Shown piece by piece: positions 27,489-36,464 of a stretch of DNA of 64,000 nt. Source of the stretch: Nonomuraea guangzhouensis (GTDB lineage Bacteria > Actinomycetota > Actinomycetes > Streptosporangiales > Streptosporangiaceae). Numbering within the stretch: position 1 is the stretch's first letter; every line of letters starts with the position of its first letter. Under the pieces are notes generated by a model that did no database searches, was not told the origin of the DNA, and worked only from the letters and a program-made list of their open reading frames with translations. The position numbers and the translations under genes were made by a program. Where the stretch lies: the NCBI RefSeq assembly GCF_019396345.1, contig NZ_JAHKRM010000016.1:88976-152975 (forward strand). Direction: 5' to 3'.

Positions 27489-28559
27489 ATGACAAACCAG
27501 CACGAGAGCATTCCCGATCTGATGCAAGAGGACACCTTCGAAGTCGTGATGCGCGGCTACAACCGCCGTCAGGTACACGACTACATGATCCGTACCCGTA
27601 ACCAAGTCCGAGATCTGGAAGAGCGGCTGGCGCGGGCGATCGACCAGGCCGAGCAGGGCCGGGTCGAGCTGGCGGAGGCCAGACGGCGCATGGTGGAGGC
27701 GCCGCAGAGCTACGAGGACCTCAGCCCCAGGCTGGCGCAGATTCTCCGGCTGGGGGAAGAGGAAGCCGCCGCCAAGAAGGAGGACGCCGAGGCCGAGGCC
27801 GTCAGCGTGCGTGACGCCGCCAAGTCGGAGGCCGACCGGCTGGTCACCTCCGCGCGTGAGACGGCGGACAACATGCTGACCTCCGCTCAGTCGGAGGCCG
27901 AGCGGCGCGTGGGCGAGGCGACGGGGGCCGCCGAGCGCATGCTGGCTCAGGCGGGCGCCGACGCCGAGGAGAAGCTGACCAGTGCGCGCACGGAGGCGGA
28001 GGACACCGTACGCGAGGCGCGGGCCGAGGCCGACAGCGCGCTCACCTCCGCCAAGCAGGAGGCCGAGCAGCTCCTGGAGTCCGCCGGCTCGGAGGCCGAG
28101 CGGACCCTCGCGAGCGCTCGCGCCGAGGCCGACTCGACGCTCGAGTCGGCGCGGCAGCGGGTCGAGTCGCTCGACGAGCACGCGGGCCGGCGCGTCGAAT
28201 ACCTGAGCAACACGCACACCGAGGTCGTACGGAGGCTGACCGAGATCAGCTCCGTGCTCGGCGACCTCATGCAGACCGAGAGCAAGGCGGGCCCGCTCGT
28301 CATCGAGGCGGCTCCCACGCCCGAGCCCGCCTCTCTGGAGCCCGCTCCGCAGGACACCGTCGCTCTGGACGCCATCGCCCAGGACACCGTTGTCCAGGAG
28401 GCTGTCGTCGAGGAGCCGGAGCACCTGCCGACTCCGCAGGACGACGTGCGGGTCATCGTCGAGGACAACCCGGCCGAGCGGACGGCGGAGGTCGCGCGCC
28501 CCGTCTCCGACGACACGGACGTCGACATCATCGGCCGTCTGTCGGACGTCCGCCGCTGA
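27489..28559 (+). CDS. DivIVA-like coiled-coil protein
   Basis: A 356-residue cytoplasmic scaffold. The N-terminus has a DivIVA domain signature (EDTFEVVMRGYNRRQVHDYM), which binds curved membrane in DivIVA itself. A long coiled coil follows (about 40-265) made of repeated Ala/Glu-rich segments such as SEADRLVTSARETADNMLTS. A disordered acidic tail ends in DIIGRLSDVRR. It resembles the polar-growth scaffolds of actinomycetes, but it is distinct from the main DivIVA because of the extended repeats and tail. It is followed by a strong terminator. Confidence 0.85.
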   Translation: MTNQHESIPDLMQEDTFEVVMRGYNRRQVHDYMIRTRNQVRDLEERLARAIDQAEQGRVELAEARRRMVEAPQSYEDLSPRLAQILRLGEEEAAAKKEDAEAEAVSVRDAAKSEADRLVTSARETADNMLTSAQSEAERRVGEATGAAERMLAQAGADAEEKLTSARTEAEDTVREARAEADSALTSAKQEAEQLLESAGSEAERTLASARAEADSTLESARQRVESLDEHAGRRVEYLSNTHTEVVRRLTEISSVLGDLMQTESKAGPLVIEAAPTPEPASLEPAPQDTVALDAIAQDTVVQEAVVEEPEHLPTPQDDVRVIVEDNPAERTAEVARPVSDDTDVDIIGRLSDVRR

Positions 28560-28598
28560 TCCGCAGGCCGTCAACAGACAGGCCCAGATAAGCAGGTG

Positions 28599-28628
28599 AG
28601 GGCCCCGCCCGATGTGGCGGGGCCCTTT
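28599..28628 (+). terminator. Terminator after the DivIVA-like gene
   Basis: AGGGCCCCGCC and GGCGGGGCCCT form a perfect 11-bp stem with a 6-base loop, followed by TT. It lies 40 bases after the stop. Confidence 0.8.
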
Positions 28629-28791
28629 CGCGTCCCACGGGCGGAAGCCCCCGCCCCCGATCGGGTCGGGGACTTCCGCGATCGCGGCCCCTATGGGGGC
28701 CCGGTGCCGGAGCCGCCGAGACGCTGGACCCGGCACCGGGCTGCTCGCGAGCGTCTGCGGCCTACCGCTGGAACGGTCCGCCGCGACGCGA

Positions 28792-29031
28792 TCACGGAGG
28801 CGCCGGACCGGCTCGCGGCTCGTGCTCGCCGGCCCTGCTCTCCTGGTCCCGGAGTTGCTCGCGCAGGCCCTCCGGGTCGTCGGCGTCGATGGTCATCGCA
28901 CACCCGGCATCGCGCTGCGCCGCGCTGAGCGGGTGATGTCGCGTGGCCCACCAACGGCCGGCGTCGCTCCGCCAGATGGTCCATCGCGCGAACTCCCGGG
29001 CGATGTCGGCTAGATGCCGGTCAAAGGACAT
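28792..29031 (-). CDS. Small conserved actinobacterial protein downstream of a GntR regulator
   Basis: A 79-residue protein with the pattern LADIAREFARWTIWRSDAGRWWATRHHP followed by IDADDPEGLREQLRDQE. This WxIWxSxxGRWWATR pattern is familiar from short proteins encoded beside regulators in many actinomycetes, but function is unknown. GGAGGG precedes the ATG at a normal distance. It follows the GntR gene by about 120 bases on the same strand and is probably co-transcribed. Confidence 0.7.
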   Translation of the reverse strand: MSFDRHLADIAREFARWTIWRSDAGRWWATRHHPLSAAQRDAGCAMTIDADDPEGLREQLRDQESRAGEHEPRAGPAPP

Positions 29032-29117
29032 CTGATCATCCCTCCGGGACCCACGCGAGGTTCCATCTCCTTGAAGGGTCCGTCACATCTCTAGAGAAGG
29101 CAATGATCGCAAGGGAC

Positions 29118-29152
29118 AGGTCAACCTATCGCTTGACATTTCTGCTTGACCT
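29118..29152. promoter_or_regulatory. Inverted repeat between GntR gene and small protein
   Basis: AGGTCAA (29118-29124) and TTGACCT (29146-29152) are perfect inverted copies, with a third GCTTGAC word between. It could be an operator or promoter element in the GntR unit. The right arm overlaps the GntR stop codon. Confidence 0.35.
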
Positions 29153-29903
29153 AAGCGTCGAAGTCGTACTGGAGTACGTACGCCGCCGAGTCAAGGACCA
29201 TCTCGTTGAGCTCGACGGGCACCCCCGTCGAGGTGTAGGCGGTCCGGGTGATCACGATCACCGGAGTGCCGCCGGGCAGGTCGAGCAGCCCGGTCTCGCG
29301 CGGTCCCGGCATCCTGGCCCGTACCTCCTCGGTGAAGTGGGCGGGCGACAGGCCGAGATCGCGCAGCCTCGCGTACACGCCGCCCGGTCCCGTGTCGGGG
29401 GAGGTGATGGCGCTGCCCTCGACCAGGCGGGCGGGGAAGTAGGACGTGGCGAGCTGCACGGGCCGGGCGTCGACCGAGTAGCGGCGCCGCCGTACCCATA
29501 CCTCGCCGCTGTCGAGGACGCCCGCGACCTCCTCGGCCGCCCGCTCGCGCGCCACCTCCACCTCGTCCACGGTGAAGGGGCGGCCACGGGTGTCGGCGTC
29601 CCAGATGGGGTGCCCCTGACCCCACTGCTCGCGGGAGAGCCGGCGTGAGCCGTGCCGTCGGATCGGTTTGAACAGTCGCACGTAGACCCCCGAGCCTCGC
29701 TTCGGTACCGCCAGCCCCTCGTTGATCAGTACGGCGAGCGCCTGCCTGGCGGTGGCGCGGGCGATCCCGTAGTCGGCCATGAGCGCGTTCTCGCCCGGTA
29801 GCCGATCCCCGTCGCGCAGTTCGCCGGACAGGATCCGGGAGCGGAGACCGTCGGCGATGCGTCGATAGATCGGAGAATCATGGGGAACCGGGACTTCAGA
29901 CAC
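29151..29903 (-). CDS. GntR-family regulator with UTRA domain
   Basis: A 250-residue regulator of the HutC subfamily. The HTH is visible as PIYRRIADGLRSRILSGELRDGDRLPGENALMADYGIARATARQAL. The C-terminal UTRA-type ligand domain includes RRRRYSVDARPVQLATSYFP and GTPVIVITRTAYTSTGVPVELNEMV. The GTG at 29903 has GAGGGTGG upstream; an extension to 30017 is not supported. The ligand is unknown. It is followed by a small conserved gene, a common arrangement in actinomycetes. Confidence 0.88.
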   Translation of the reverse strand: MSEVPVPHDSPIYRRIADGLRSRILSGELRDGDRLPGENALMADYGIARATARQALAVLINEGLAVPKRGSGVYVRLFKPIRRHGSRRLSREQWGQGHPIWDADTRGRPFTVDEVEVARERAAEEVAGVLDSGEVWVRRRRYSVDARPVQLATSYFPARLVEGSAITSPDTGPGGVYARLRDLGLSPAHFTEEVRARMPGPRETGLLDLPGGTPVIVITRTAYTSTGVPVELNEMVLDSAAYVLQYDFDA

Positions 29904-30054
29904 GTTCGACCACCCTCTGTCACCAACCGGGTTTGGCGTCTCCAGAGAACTTGCCCCGTCTTGTCCACGATCGCACAGATACGGGGGATGGTCGCGAGCT
30001 TCTTTTGAGCGCATCATGCCTGTGTGCTGAAGTCGGCCGGGTTTCAGCAGGCCG

Positions 30055-30597
30055 TTATCGTGGAACGGTCCCAGCCGCTACTCGGCTCGCCCACCAGCGG
30101 CGAGTAATCAGCGCGGCGAGCACGGCGCCCGAGGTGTTGACTATCACGTCGTCGATCGACGAGAGACGGCCCAGCCGCAGGACGTACTGGAGCGCCTCCA
30201 CGGTGACCGAGGCGGCGGCCGCGACGGCGGCGACGCGGGCCGTCGAGGCCAGCCGCGCGGTGCGTACGGGCAGCAGCGCGCCGAGCGCCGCGAAGACCAG
30301 CAGATTGCCCCCCACCTGCACCAACACGGTCTCCCAAGGCGCATTGACCACGTCGATGAGGTCGCTGAACGGCACGACGCTGACCCCGGCAGGACCCCCT
30401 GCCGGAGTGAGGATCATCCACACCCATGGCGCGGTGCCGACGGCGATGCCGACATCGGCCAGGGCGGTGCGGAGGGGTGCCGGATGGCCGGCTCGGGCGC
30501 GGTGACGGGCGAGGAGCAAGATTGCCAGCACGGCCAGCGGCAGCGCAAAAGTACCAGCAATAATGACGTTTCCCCATAAATCCCACGTCCGAGCCAT
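30055..30597 (-). CDS. VanZ-family membrane protein
   Basis: A 180-residue protein with about five membrane helices. The VanZ signature is visible in VPFSDLIDVVNAPWETVLVQVGGNLLVFAALGALLP and SVTVEALQYVLRLGRLSSIDDVIVNTSGAVLAAL. VanZ proteins give low-level glycopeptide resistance in some hosts by an unclear mechanism; here the role is not known. It sits alone between the GntR gene and the hydrolase. Confidence 0.85.
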   Translation of the reverse strand: MARTWDLWGNVIIAGTFALPLAVLAILLLARHRARAGHPAPLRTALADVGIAVGTAPWVWMILTPAGGPAGVSVVPFSDLIDVVNAPWETVLVQVGGNLLVFAALGALLPVRTARLASTARVAAVAAAASVTVEALQYVLRLGRLSSIDDVIVNTSGAVLAALITRRWWASRVAAGTVPR

Positions 30598-30728
30598 CGG
30601 ACCATGATGGCGGCCGTCCAGTGGTACGGGAAGCTGTCCCTCCGGACAGGTACCAACGGGGCGCCGCGCGGGTGGGCGATCCGGCTACGCGGGCGGCCCG
30701 GTGGATGCCCGGCCGCGCGGGCGGGCGG

Positions 30729-31436
30729 CTACGGGCGCGCGGGCAGGTGCTCGGCGAGGAAGTCGCGCGCGACCCGCCAGGCTCGCGCGGCGGGCTCCGG
30801 CTGGTGGAACATCGGCGACTCGCTGTTGTGGAAGGCGTGCCCGGCCTCCTCCTCGACGTGCATCAGCACGTTGTCCCGCCCCGCCGCGGCCTGCTCGACC
30901 GCGGCCACCTGGTCACGCGGGATGTACGGATCGCTGCCACCGAACACCAGCAGCAGCGGCGAGCCGATGCGCTCCATCAGCCCGGCCGCCTCGGGCACCG
31001 CCGAGCCGTAGAAGGCCAGCACGGCGCCGAGCTCGGTCTGGGTGGCCAGCAGGTACGCCAGCGACCCGCCCAGGCAGAACCCGAGCGCCCCGACCCCATC
31101 GGTCACCTCGGGCAGCTCGCCCAGGTGCGCCAGGGTGAGCGCGCAGTCGGCCACGGCCTGCGGGACGTCGAAACGGCCGGCCAGCTCGATCGAGGCGGCC
31201 GTGCCCTCGGGCGTGTGCTCGCCGACCCAGTTGGGCTGGAGCCGCCAGAACAGGTCGGGCGCGGCCACGACGTAGCCGAGCGCGGCCAGTTCTTCGGCCA
31301 CCTTCACGATGTACGGCCCGACGCCGTAGATCTCCTGGATGAGCAGGATGCCGGGGCCCGGGCCGGTGTCGGGGAGCCAGACATGAACGTCGAAGGAGCC
31401 GTCGTGGGCCGCGATGCGGTCGATGCGCTTCTGCAT
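30729..31436 (-). CDS. Dienelactone hydrolase family protein
   Basis: A 235-residue alpha/beta-hydrolase. The catalytic triad is visible: nucleophile Cys in GFCLGGS, Asp in FGGSDPYIP and His in AGHAFHN. The active-site Glu segment LLIQEIYGV is also typical of the family. It may open lactone rings from aromatic catabolism. It is divergent from a hydratase operon, which supports a catabolic link. The ATG at 31436 is chosen because it matches the usual start; ATG 31472 and GTG 31493 are alternatives. Confidence 0.85.
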   Translation of the reverse strand: MQKRIDRIAAHDGSFDVHVWLPDTGPGPGILLIQEIYGVGPYIVKVAEELAALGYVVAAPDLFWRLQPNWVGEHTPEGTAASIELAGRFDVPQAVADCALTLAHLGELPEVTDGVGALGFCLGGSLAYLLATQTELGAVLAFYGSAVPEAAGLMERIGSPLLLVFGGSDPYIPRDQVAAVEQAAAGRDNVLMHVEEEAGHAFHNSESPMFHQPEPAARAWRVARDFLAEHLPARP

Positions 31437-31613
31437 GTAGTCCAGGATGGCGATCGGCGGCCGTCCGCGCATGGATGGCCGGCCGGTCGGCACAGAGCCG
31501 GCACAGATCGGGTACGTACGGCATGGCGCGTGAAGCCATCGGAAGAGACGATGTCAGGGACGTTCCCGGTCCACTCCCACCTACGACGATCACGATGAAG
31601 CTGGAGCAGCCTG

Positions 31614-32411
31614 ATGCATGACGAATGGTCAGAGGCGGTAGACGCCCGCGTCCACGCCGCGGACCGGTTGGCCGAGGCCGTGCGCTTGGGCAAGCCGTGC
31701 GCTCCCGTCAGGGACATGATCAGCACCGCGGCCGAGGGCTACGCCGTACAGAAGATCCACACGCGGCGGGCGCTGGACGAGGGGCGGCGGCTGGTCGGCA
31801 AAAAGATCGGCCTCACCAACCCGCTGGTGCAGAAGAAGTTCGGAATCGACGAACCCGACTACGGCATGCTTTTCGCGGATATGTCGTACCTCGATGGGCT
31901 TCCTGTGCCGGTGGAGAGGTTCCTGCAGCCGCGCGCCGAGGCGGAGGTCGCGCTCGTGTTCGGCCACGACCTGATCGGCGGGCCTTTCACCGTGGCGGAC
32001 GTGATCAGGGCGGTGGAGTTCGCGCTGCCCGCCATCGAGATCGCGGACTCGCGCATCGCCGACTGGGACATCACGATCGCCGACACGATCGCCGACAACG
32101 CCTCCGCGGGCGCGTTCGTGCTGGGCAGCACGCCTTCCTCGCTCATGGGCCTGGACCTGCGGCGGGCCGCGATGACGATGACACGGCGCGGCCAGGAGGT
32201 CTCGACCGGCTCGGGTGCCGCTTGCCTGGGCCATCCGCTCAACGCGGCCGTGTGGCTGGCGGGCCGGCTCGGCCGGACCGACTACCCGCTGCGGGCAGGA
32301 GACGTGGTCCTCACCGGCTCGCTCGGGCCCGTGGTGCCGATCGAGCCGGGCGACGACTTCGAGGCGCACATCGACGGTCTGGGGTCGGTGCGGGCGGTGT
32401 TCGCGCCATGA
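31614..32411 (+). CDS. 2-keto-4-pentenoate hydratase / oxalocrotonate decarboxylase family
   Basis: A 265-residue FAH-superfamily enzyme. The metal site is visible in RAEAEVALVFGHDL and the active-site segment KIGLTNPLVQKKFGIDEPDYGMLFADM. PAIEIADSRIADWDI and TGSGAACLGHPLNAAVWLA match MhpD/DmpE/DmpH proteins of meta-cleavage pathways. It hydrates 2-oxopent-4-enoate or decarboxylates 4-oxalocrotonate; these two cannot be separated by eye. It is the first gene of a run that ends with kynureninase, which suggests tryptophan or kynurenine breakdown. Confidence 0.83.
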   Translation: MHDEWSEAVDARVHAADRLAEAVRLGKPCAPVRDMISTAAEGYAVQKIHTRRALDEGRRLVGKKIGLTNPLVQKKFGIDEPDYGMLFADMSYLDGLPVPVERFLQPRAEAEVALVFGHDLIGGPFTVADVIRAVEFALPAIEIADSRIADWDITIADTIADNASAGAFVLGSTPSSLMGLDLRRAAMTMTRRGQEVSTGSGAACLGHPLNAAVWLAGRLGRTDYPLRAGDVVLTGSLGPVVPIEPGDDFEAHIDGLGSVRAVFAP

Positions 32412-32448
32412 AGCCAGGTGGGGCGGGACCCACCCGCCGATCGTCGCG

Positions 32449-33570
32449 ATGATCCCCATGCGCGGGCCGGTGCTCGGACTGGTGGTGGTGCTGATCGCCG
32501 CGGGCTGTGGTGTCTCGCCCGCGGCGGAGACGGAGCCGGATCCCACGCTCAGGGTCGGCGCGATCATCTCGCAGACCGGCGTCTACGCCACGCTCGGCGA
32601 CGACATGGAGGCGGCCATGCACCTCTACCTGGAGGAGCACGGCGGCCGCCTGGGCGGCAGACCGGCCGAGCTGATCGTCGCCGACGACGCGGGCAACCCC
32701 GAGAAGGGGCAGCAGCAGGCCAGGTCGCTCATCGCACGCGAGCGGGTGAATGTGATCACCGGCCTGATCTCCTCGCCGGTCGCGGTGTCGGTGGTCAAGG
32801 AGGCTGTCGGCACGCCGGTGGTGATCGCGAACGCCGGCGCCGACGAACTGGGCGGGCCCGGCGTCTTCCGGGTGTCGTTCACCAACCACGAGCACGGCTA
32901 CGCGGCGGGCAGGTACGCCGCCGAGCGGTACGGCAAGGCGGGGGTCGTGCTGATGGCCTCCGACTACTCGGGGGGCACCGAGACGCTCGACGGCTTCACC
33001 CAGGGGTACGGCGTCAAGCCGCTCAAACGCATCCTCACGCCGTACGGGAAGTCCGAGGACCTGGAGCCCTACCTCAAGCAGATCCCGCCGGACGCCAAGC
33101 TCCTGTACGCCTTCTACGCGGGCGGTGAGGCGGTCACGTTCGCCAAGGCCTTCAAGCAGCTCGGCTACGACACCAAGATCGAGCTGCTGACCTGCCAGAA
33201 CCTCACCGACGAAGACGTGCTCGAAGCCATCGGGACCGACGCCGAGGGGATCACCAGCGTCGGCCTCTACTCACCGGCGCTCACCACCCCCGAGAACGCC
33301 GCGTTCGTCGCCGGGTGGAAGGCCAAGACGGGCCGGAACCCGTCGGCCGTGGCGCTGCAGAGCTGGGACGCCATGCAGCTCATCGACCGGGCGGCCGGGC
33401 TGGGCGGCGACCTGTCCGCGGCGCTCGGCCGGGTGGGCGACCTGGCCAGCCCGCGCGGCACGTTCCGGCTCGACCCCACGACGCACAACCCGGTACAGAA
33501 CTGGTACGCCCGTAAGTATCAGAATGGCGTGAACGGGGTTATCGCCACGATTCCCCCAGAAAGGAAGTAG
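32449..33570 (+). CDS. ABC-type substrate-binding lipoprotein, branched-chain amino acid type
   Basis: A 373-residue periplasmic-binding protein of the LivJ/AmiC class. The signal peptide ends with lipobox IAAGC, so it is lipid-anchored. VGAIISQTGVYATLGDDMEAAMHLYLEEHGG and IVADDAGNPEKGQQQARSLI are typical. No permease or ATPase genes follow, so it must share a transporter encoded elsewhere. It sits between the hydratase and kynureninase, with the next start only four bases after its stop. The ligand may be an aromatic amino acid or kynurenine, which is inference. Confidence 0.86.
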   Translation: MIPMRGPVLGLVVVLIAAGCGVSPAAETEPDPTLRVGAIISQTGVYATLGDDMEAAMHLYLEEHGGRLGGRPAELIVADDAGNPEKGQQQARSLIARERVNVITGLISSPVAVSVVKEAVGTPVVIANAGADELGGPGVFRVSFTNHEHGYAAGRYAAERYGKAGVVLMASDYSGGTETLDGFTQGYGVKPLKRILTPYGKSEDLEPYLKQIPPDAKLLYAFYAGGEAVTFAKAFKQLGYDTKIELLTCQNLTDEDVLEAIGTDAEGITSVGLYSPALTTPENAAFVAGWKAKTGRNPSAVALQSWDAMQLIDRAAGLGGDLSAALGRVGDLASPRGTFRLDPTTHNPVQNWYARKYQNGVNGVIATIPPERK

Positions 33571-33574
33571 CCGC

Positions 33575-34771
33575 ATGCTGGATCGCGACCACTGCCTCGC
33601 CCTGGACGCCGGGGATCCGCTGAGGGACTTCCGGGACGAGTTCGTGCTGCCCGAGGGCGTCGTCTACCTGGTGGGCAACTCGCTCGGCGCGCTGCCTCGC
33701 CGTACCGCCGAACGGGTGCGGCAGGCGGTCGAGGACGAGTGGGGCGGGCAGCTCGTCGGCGGGTGGAACCTGGCGGGATGGTACGAGCAGCCGCTGACCA
33801 CGGGTGACCGGCTGGCCCCGCTCATCGGCGCGGGCCCCGGCCAGGTCGTGGTGGGCAACACCACGTCGATCGCCGTCTACCAGACGGTCGCGGCCGCGGC
33901 GCGGCTGCGGCCCGACCGGCGGGTGATCGTCTCCGACGTGCGCAACTTCCCCACCGACCACTACATGGTCCAGGGGCTGGCCGGGCTGCTGGGCGGCTAC
34001 GAGGTCCGCGACTTCGCCGAGGGGCGCTTCGACGACGCGGCCGTGGTGCTGCTGTCCGAGGTCGACTACCGCACCGGCGCCCGCCACGACGTGCCGGCGG
34101 TGACCGCGCGGGTGCAGGCGGCGGGGGCGCTGATGGTCTGGGACGTGTGCCACAGCGTCGGCGCCATGGAGGTGGACGTCTCGATGGCCGACTTCGCGGT
34201 CGGCTGCACGTACAAGTACCTCAACGCGGGTCCCGGCGCGCCCGCGTTCCTCTACGTCAACCCGCGCCACCTGGCCGCCGCCGAGAACGTTCTGCCCGGC
34301 TGGCACGGCCACGCGGAGCCGTTCGCGTTCGAGCCCGGGTTCCGGCCGGCCGAGGGGATCAGGCGGTTCGCGGTCGGCACGCCGCACGTGCTGTCGTTCG
34401 CGGCGCTGGAGGCGGCGCTCGACGTGTGGGAGCGGGTGTCGATGCGCCAGGTCCGGGCCAAGAGCGTCGCGCTGACCTCGCTCTTCATCGACCTGGTCGG
34501 TGACGCCCTGGAGCTCGCCTCGCCGCTCGACGCCGCCGACCGGGGCAGCCAGGTGAGCCTCTACCACCCCGACGGCTACCCGGTGATGCGCGCGCTCATC
34601 GACCGCGGCGTGCACGGCGACTTCCGCGCGCCCGACATCCTCCGCTTCGGCTTCGCGCCGCTGTACACGCGGTTCGTGGACGTGCACGACGCCGCCGCCG
34701 TCCTGGCCGAGGTGCTGGAGAAGGAGCTCTGGCGGGAGGAGAAGTACGCCCGGCGGCTCGCGGTCACCTGA
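33575..34771 (+). CDS. kynU: Kynureninase
   Basis: A 398-residue PLP enzyme that cleaves kynurenine to anthranilate and alanine. The PLP Lys is in CTYKYLNAGPGAPAF and the phosphate-binding segment in VVGNTTSIAVYQT. NSLGALPRR and HYMVQGLAG are also typical kynureninase features. AGAAAGGAAG precedes the ATG. It follows the substrate-binding protein by four bases, so translation is likely coupled. Tryptophan dioxygenase and formamidase are not in the window. Confidence 0.93.
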   Translation: MLDRDHCLALDAGDPLRDFRDEFVLPEGVVYLVGNSLGALPRRTAERVRQAVEDEWGGQLVGGWNLAGWYEQPLTTGDRLAPLIGAGPGQVVVGNTTSIAVYQTVAAAARLRPDRRVIVSDVRNFPTDHYMVQGLAGLLGGYEVRDFAEGRFDDAAVVLLSEVDYRTGARHDVPAVTARVQAAGALMVWDVCHSVGAMEVDVSMADFAVGCTYKYLNAGPGAPAFLYVNPRHLAAAENVLPGWHGHAEPFAFEPGFRPAEGIRRFAVGTPHVLSFAALEAALDVWERVSMRQVRAKSVALTSLFIDLVGDALELASPLDAADRGSQVSLYHPDGYPVMRALIDRGVHGDFRAPDILRFGFAPLYTRFVDVHDAAAVLAEVLEKELWREEKYARRLAVT

Positions 34772-34893
34772 GCGACCGAGTGCCTCCCTCGCAGGAGGGA
34801 GACGGAAGATCGCCTGCAGCGGCGATCCGGGTGGGGCGCGTGATCGACAGGATTGAGGCAGTTGAACATCCCGCCTCTCACCTGGAGTTTTCC

Positions 34894-36072
34894 ATGAAGC
34901 GCGCTTATGTCGCCGGTCTCGTCCTCGCCCTCTCGGTCGCCGCCACCGCCCAGGCCGCCACCGCCCAGGCCACGACGGCGCACGCCGTTGATGTCGAGGT
35001 GCCGCCGATCAACGCGGCCGCGCTGCGGAAGAGCATCGAGGGCCTGCCCGCCGCCGACGCCACCGCGGCGGACGTGCGGGTGAGCGGCTCGACGGGCTCG
35101 TGGCAGGGCGTGTCCGGCGTGACCGATCTGCGGACGAAGCGGCCCGCCAAGGCCGGGGCACGGTTCCGGGCGGGCAGCGTCACCAAGGCCTTCACCGTGT
35201 CGGTGGTGCTCCAGCTCGTCGCCGAGGGCAAGCTGTCACTCGACGGCACGGTCCAGGAGTACCTGCCCGGCCTGCTGCCGGCCGACTACCCGGCCGTCAA
35301 GGTCGGCCAGCTGCTCAACCACACCAGCGGGCTGCCCGCGCCCCAGGTGAGCGATGACTTCGCGGACATCTACGCCACCCGGTTCCAGAAGTGGACGCCC
35401 AAGGAGTACGTCGCCAAGGCGGTGGAGAACCCGATCGAGTTCACCCCCGGCACCCAGCAGCACTACCTCAACACCAACACGTTCGTCGCCGGCCTGCTCA
35501 TCGAGAAGGTCACCGGGCGTTCCTACGAGCACGAGGTGACCAGCAGGATCCTGCGGCCCGTCGGCATGACCGACAGCTACCTGCCGGGCACCTCGGTCCG
35601 CATCCGCGGCCGGCACAACCAGGGCTACCAGACCGTCCCACAGGGCTTCCCCGACGCGGTCAAGTACGGCGAGGGCTACGTGGTGAACATGACCGAGGCG
35701 AGCGTCACCTCCACCTGGGCCTCGGGCGACCTCATCTCCACGACCGCCGACCTGGAGAAGTTCGTCAAGGCGCTCTTCGGCGGCAAGGTCGTGCCCGCCG
35801 CGCAGCTGGAGCCGATGTTCACGGTGCCGCCGGTGAAGGCGTACGGCGGTAAGGGCGATGCCGTCTACACCTCGGGCCTTGCCAGGATGGAGCTGCCCGG
35901 CGGCCTCGTGGCGTACGGCAAGACCGGCGCCCGGTGGGGCAGCGCGGCCGGCATCGGGGCCACCCGTGACCTGAGCCGCACGGTGGTCTACTCGGTCAAC
36001 TCCACCGACGCCAAGAGCTCCGGCCAGAACCAGCGCACCCTCGCCATCGCCCTGGCCGCCTTCGCGAAGTGA
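34894..36072 (+). CDS. Secreted serine hydrolase, beta-lactamase/D-Ala-D-Ala carboxypeptidase fold
   Basis: A 392-residue class C-type hydrolase. A Sec signal (MKRAYVAGLVLALSVAATAQ) ends in Ala-rich sites. The three motifs are present: SVTK (nucleophile Ser and Lys), YLN in HYLNTNTF, and KTG in YGKTGARWG. This fits a D,D-carboxypeptidase or esterase acting outside the membrane; clinical resistance should not be inferred. The ATG at 34894 has CTGGAG upstream. It is about 120 bases after kynU and may be separate. Confidence 0.87.
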   Translation: MKRAYVAGLVLALSVAATAQAATAQATTAHAVDVEVPPINAAALRKSIEGLPAADATAADVRVSGSTGSWQGVSGVTDLRTKRPAKAGARFRAGSVTKAFTVSVVLQLVAEGKLSLDGTVQEYLPGLLPADYPAVKVGQLLNHTSGLPAPQVSDDFADIYATRFQKWTPKEYVAKAVENPIEFTPGTQQHYLNTNTFVAGLLIEKVTGRSYEHEVTSRILRPVGMTDSYLPGTSVRIRGRHNQGYQTVPQGFPDAVKYGEGYVVNMTEASVTSTWASGDLISTTADLEKFVKALFGGKVVPAAQLEPMFTVPPVKAYGGKGDAVYTSGLARMELPGGLVAYGKTGARWGSAAGIGATRDLSRTVVYSVNSTDAKSSGQNQRTLAIALAAFAK

Positions 36073-36078
36073 ACCCGG

Positions 36079-36453
36079 CTACGATCCGCCGTCCAGCAGC
36101 TTGATCGCCCGCTTCGGCGCGATCGCCCGGTAGCTCTCCTCCACCCAGTCGATCAGCACCTCGGTCTCGGGCAGCTCGGCCAGGAACGGCACCGTCACCC
36201 ACCCGGCCTTGCCCAGCCCGTGGCTGGTGGGCGCGGCCCCTTCGACGGTCAGCGCGTGGCCGCGCGCCTCGGACAGCAGCTTCACGGAGAACGACGGGTC
36301 CCACTTCTCGGTCCGCTCCTCCATGCCGAGGAAGATGAACACCTTCTTGTTCACCTTGATGACCGTCTCGCCCCACGGGTGGTCCTCGTGGGACTCCGGC
36401 AGCCCGAGGGCGAACACCCGCAGTCGCTCTCGTACGTCGTGCCAGTCATCCAT
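36079..36453 (-). CDS. MmcQ/YjbR family protein
   Basis: A 124-residue CyaY-like-fold protein. GLPESHEDHPWGETVIKVNKKVFIFLG is the family signature, followed by SFSVKLL and AGWVTVPF. Members are described as DNA-binding or of unknown role. The ATG at 36453 has a GAAGG-like RBS; the long frame running to 37557 on the same strand is out of phase with the real upstream gene and is rejected. It lies 11 bases after the DUF2293 gene, on the same strand, so co-transcription is likely. Confidence 0.85.
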   Translation of the reverse strand: MDDWHDVRERLRVFALGLPESHEDHPWGETVIKVNKKVFIFLGMEERTEKWDPSFSVKLLSEARGHALTVEGAAPTSHGLGKAGWVTVPFLAELPETEVLIDWVEESYRAIAPKRAIKLLDGGS

Positions 36454-36464
36454 GCCTTCGGACG

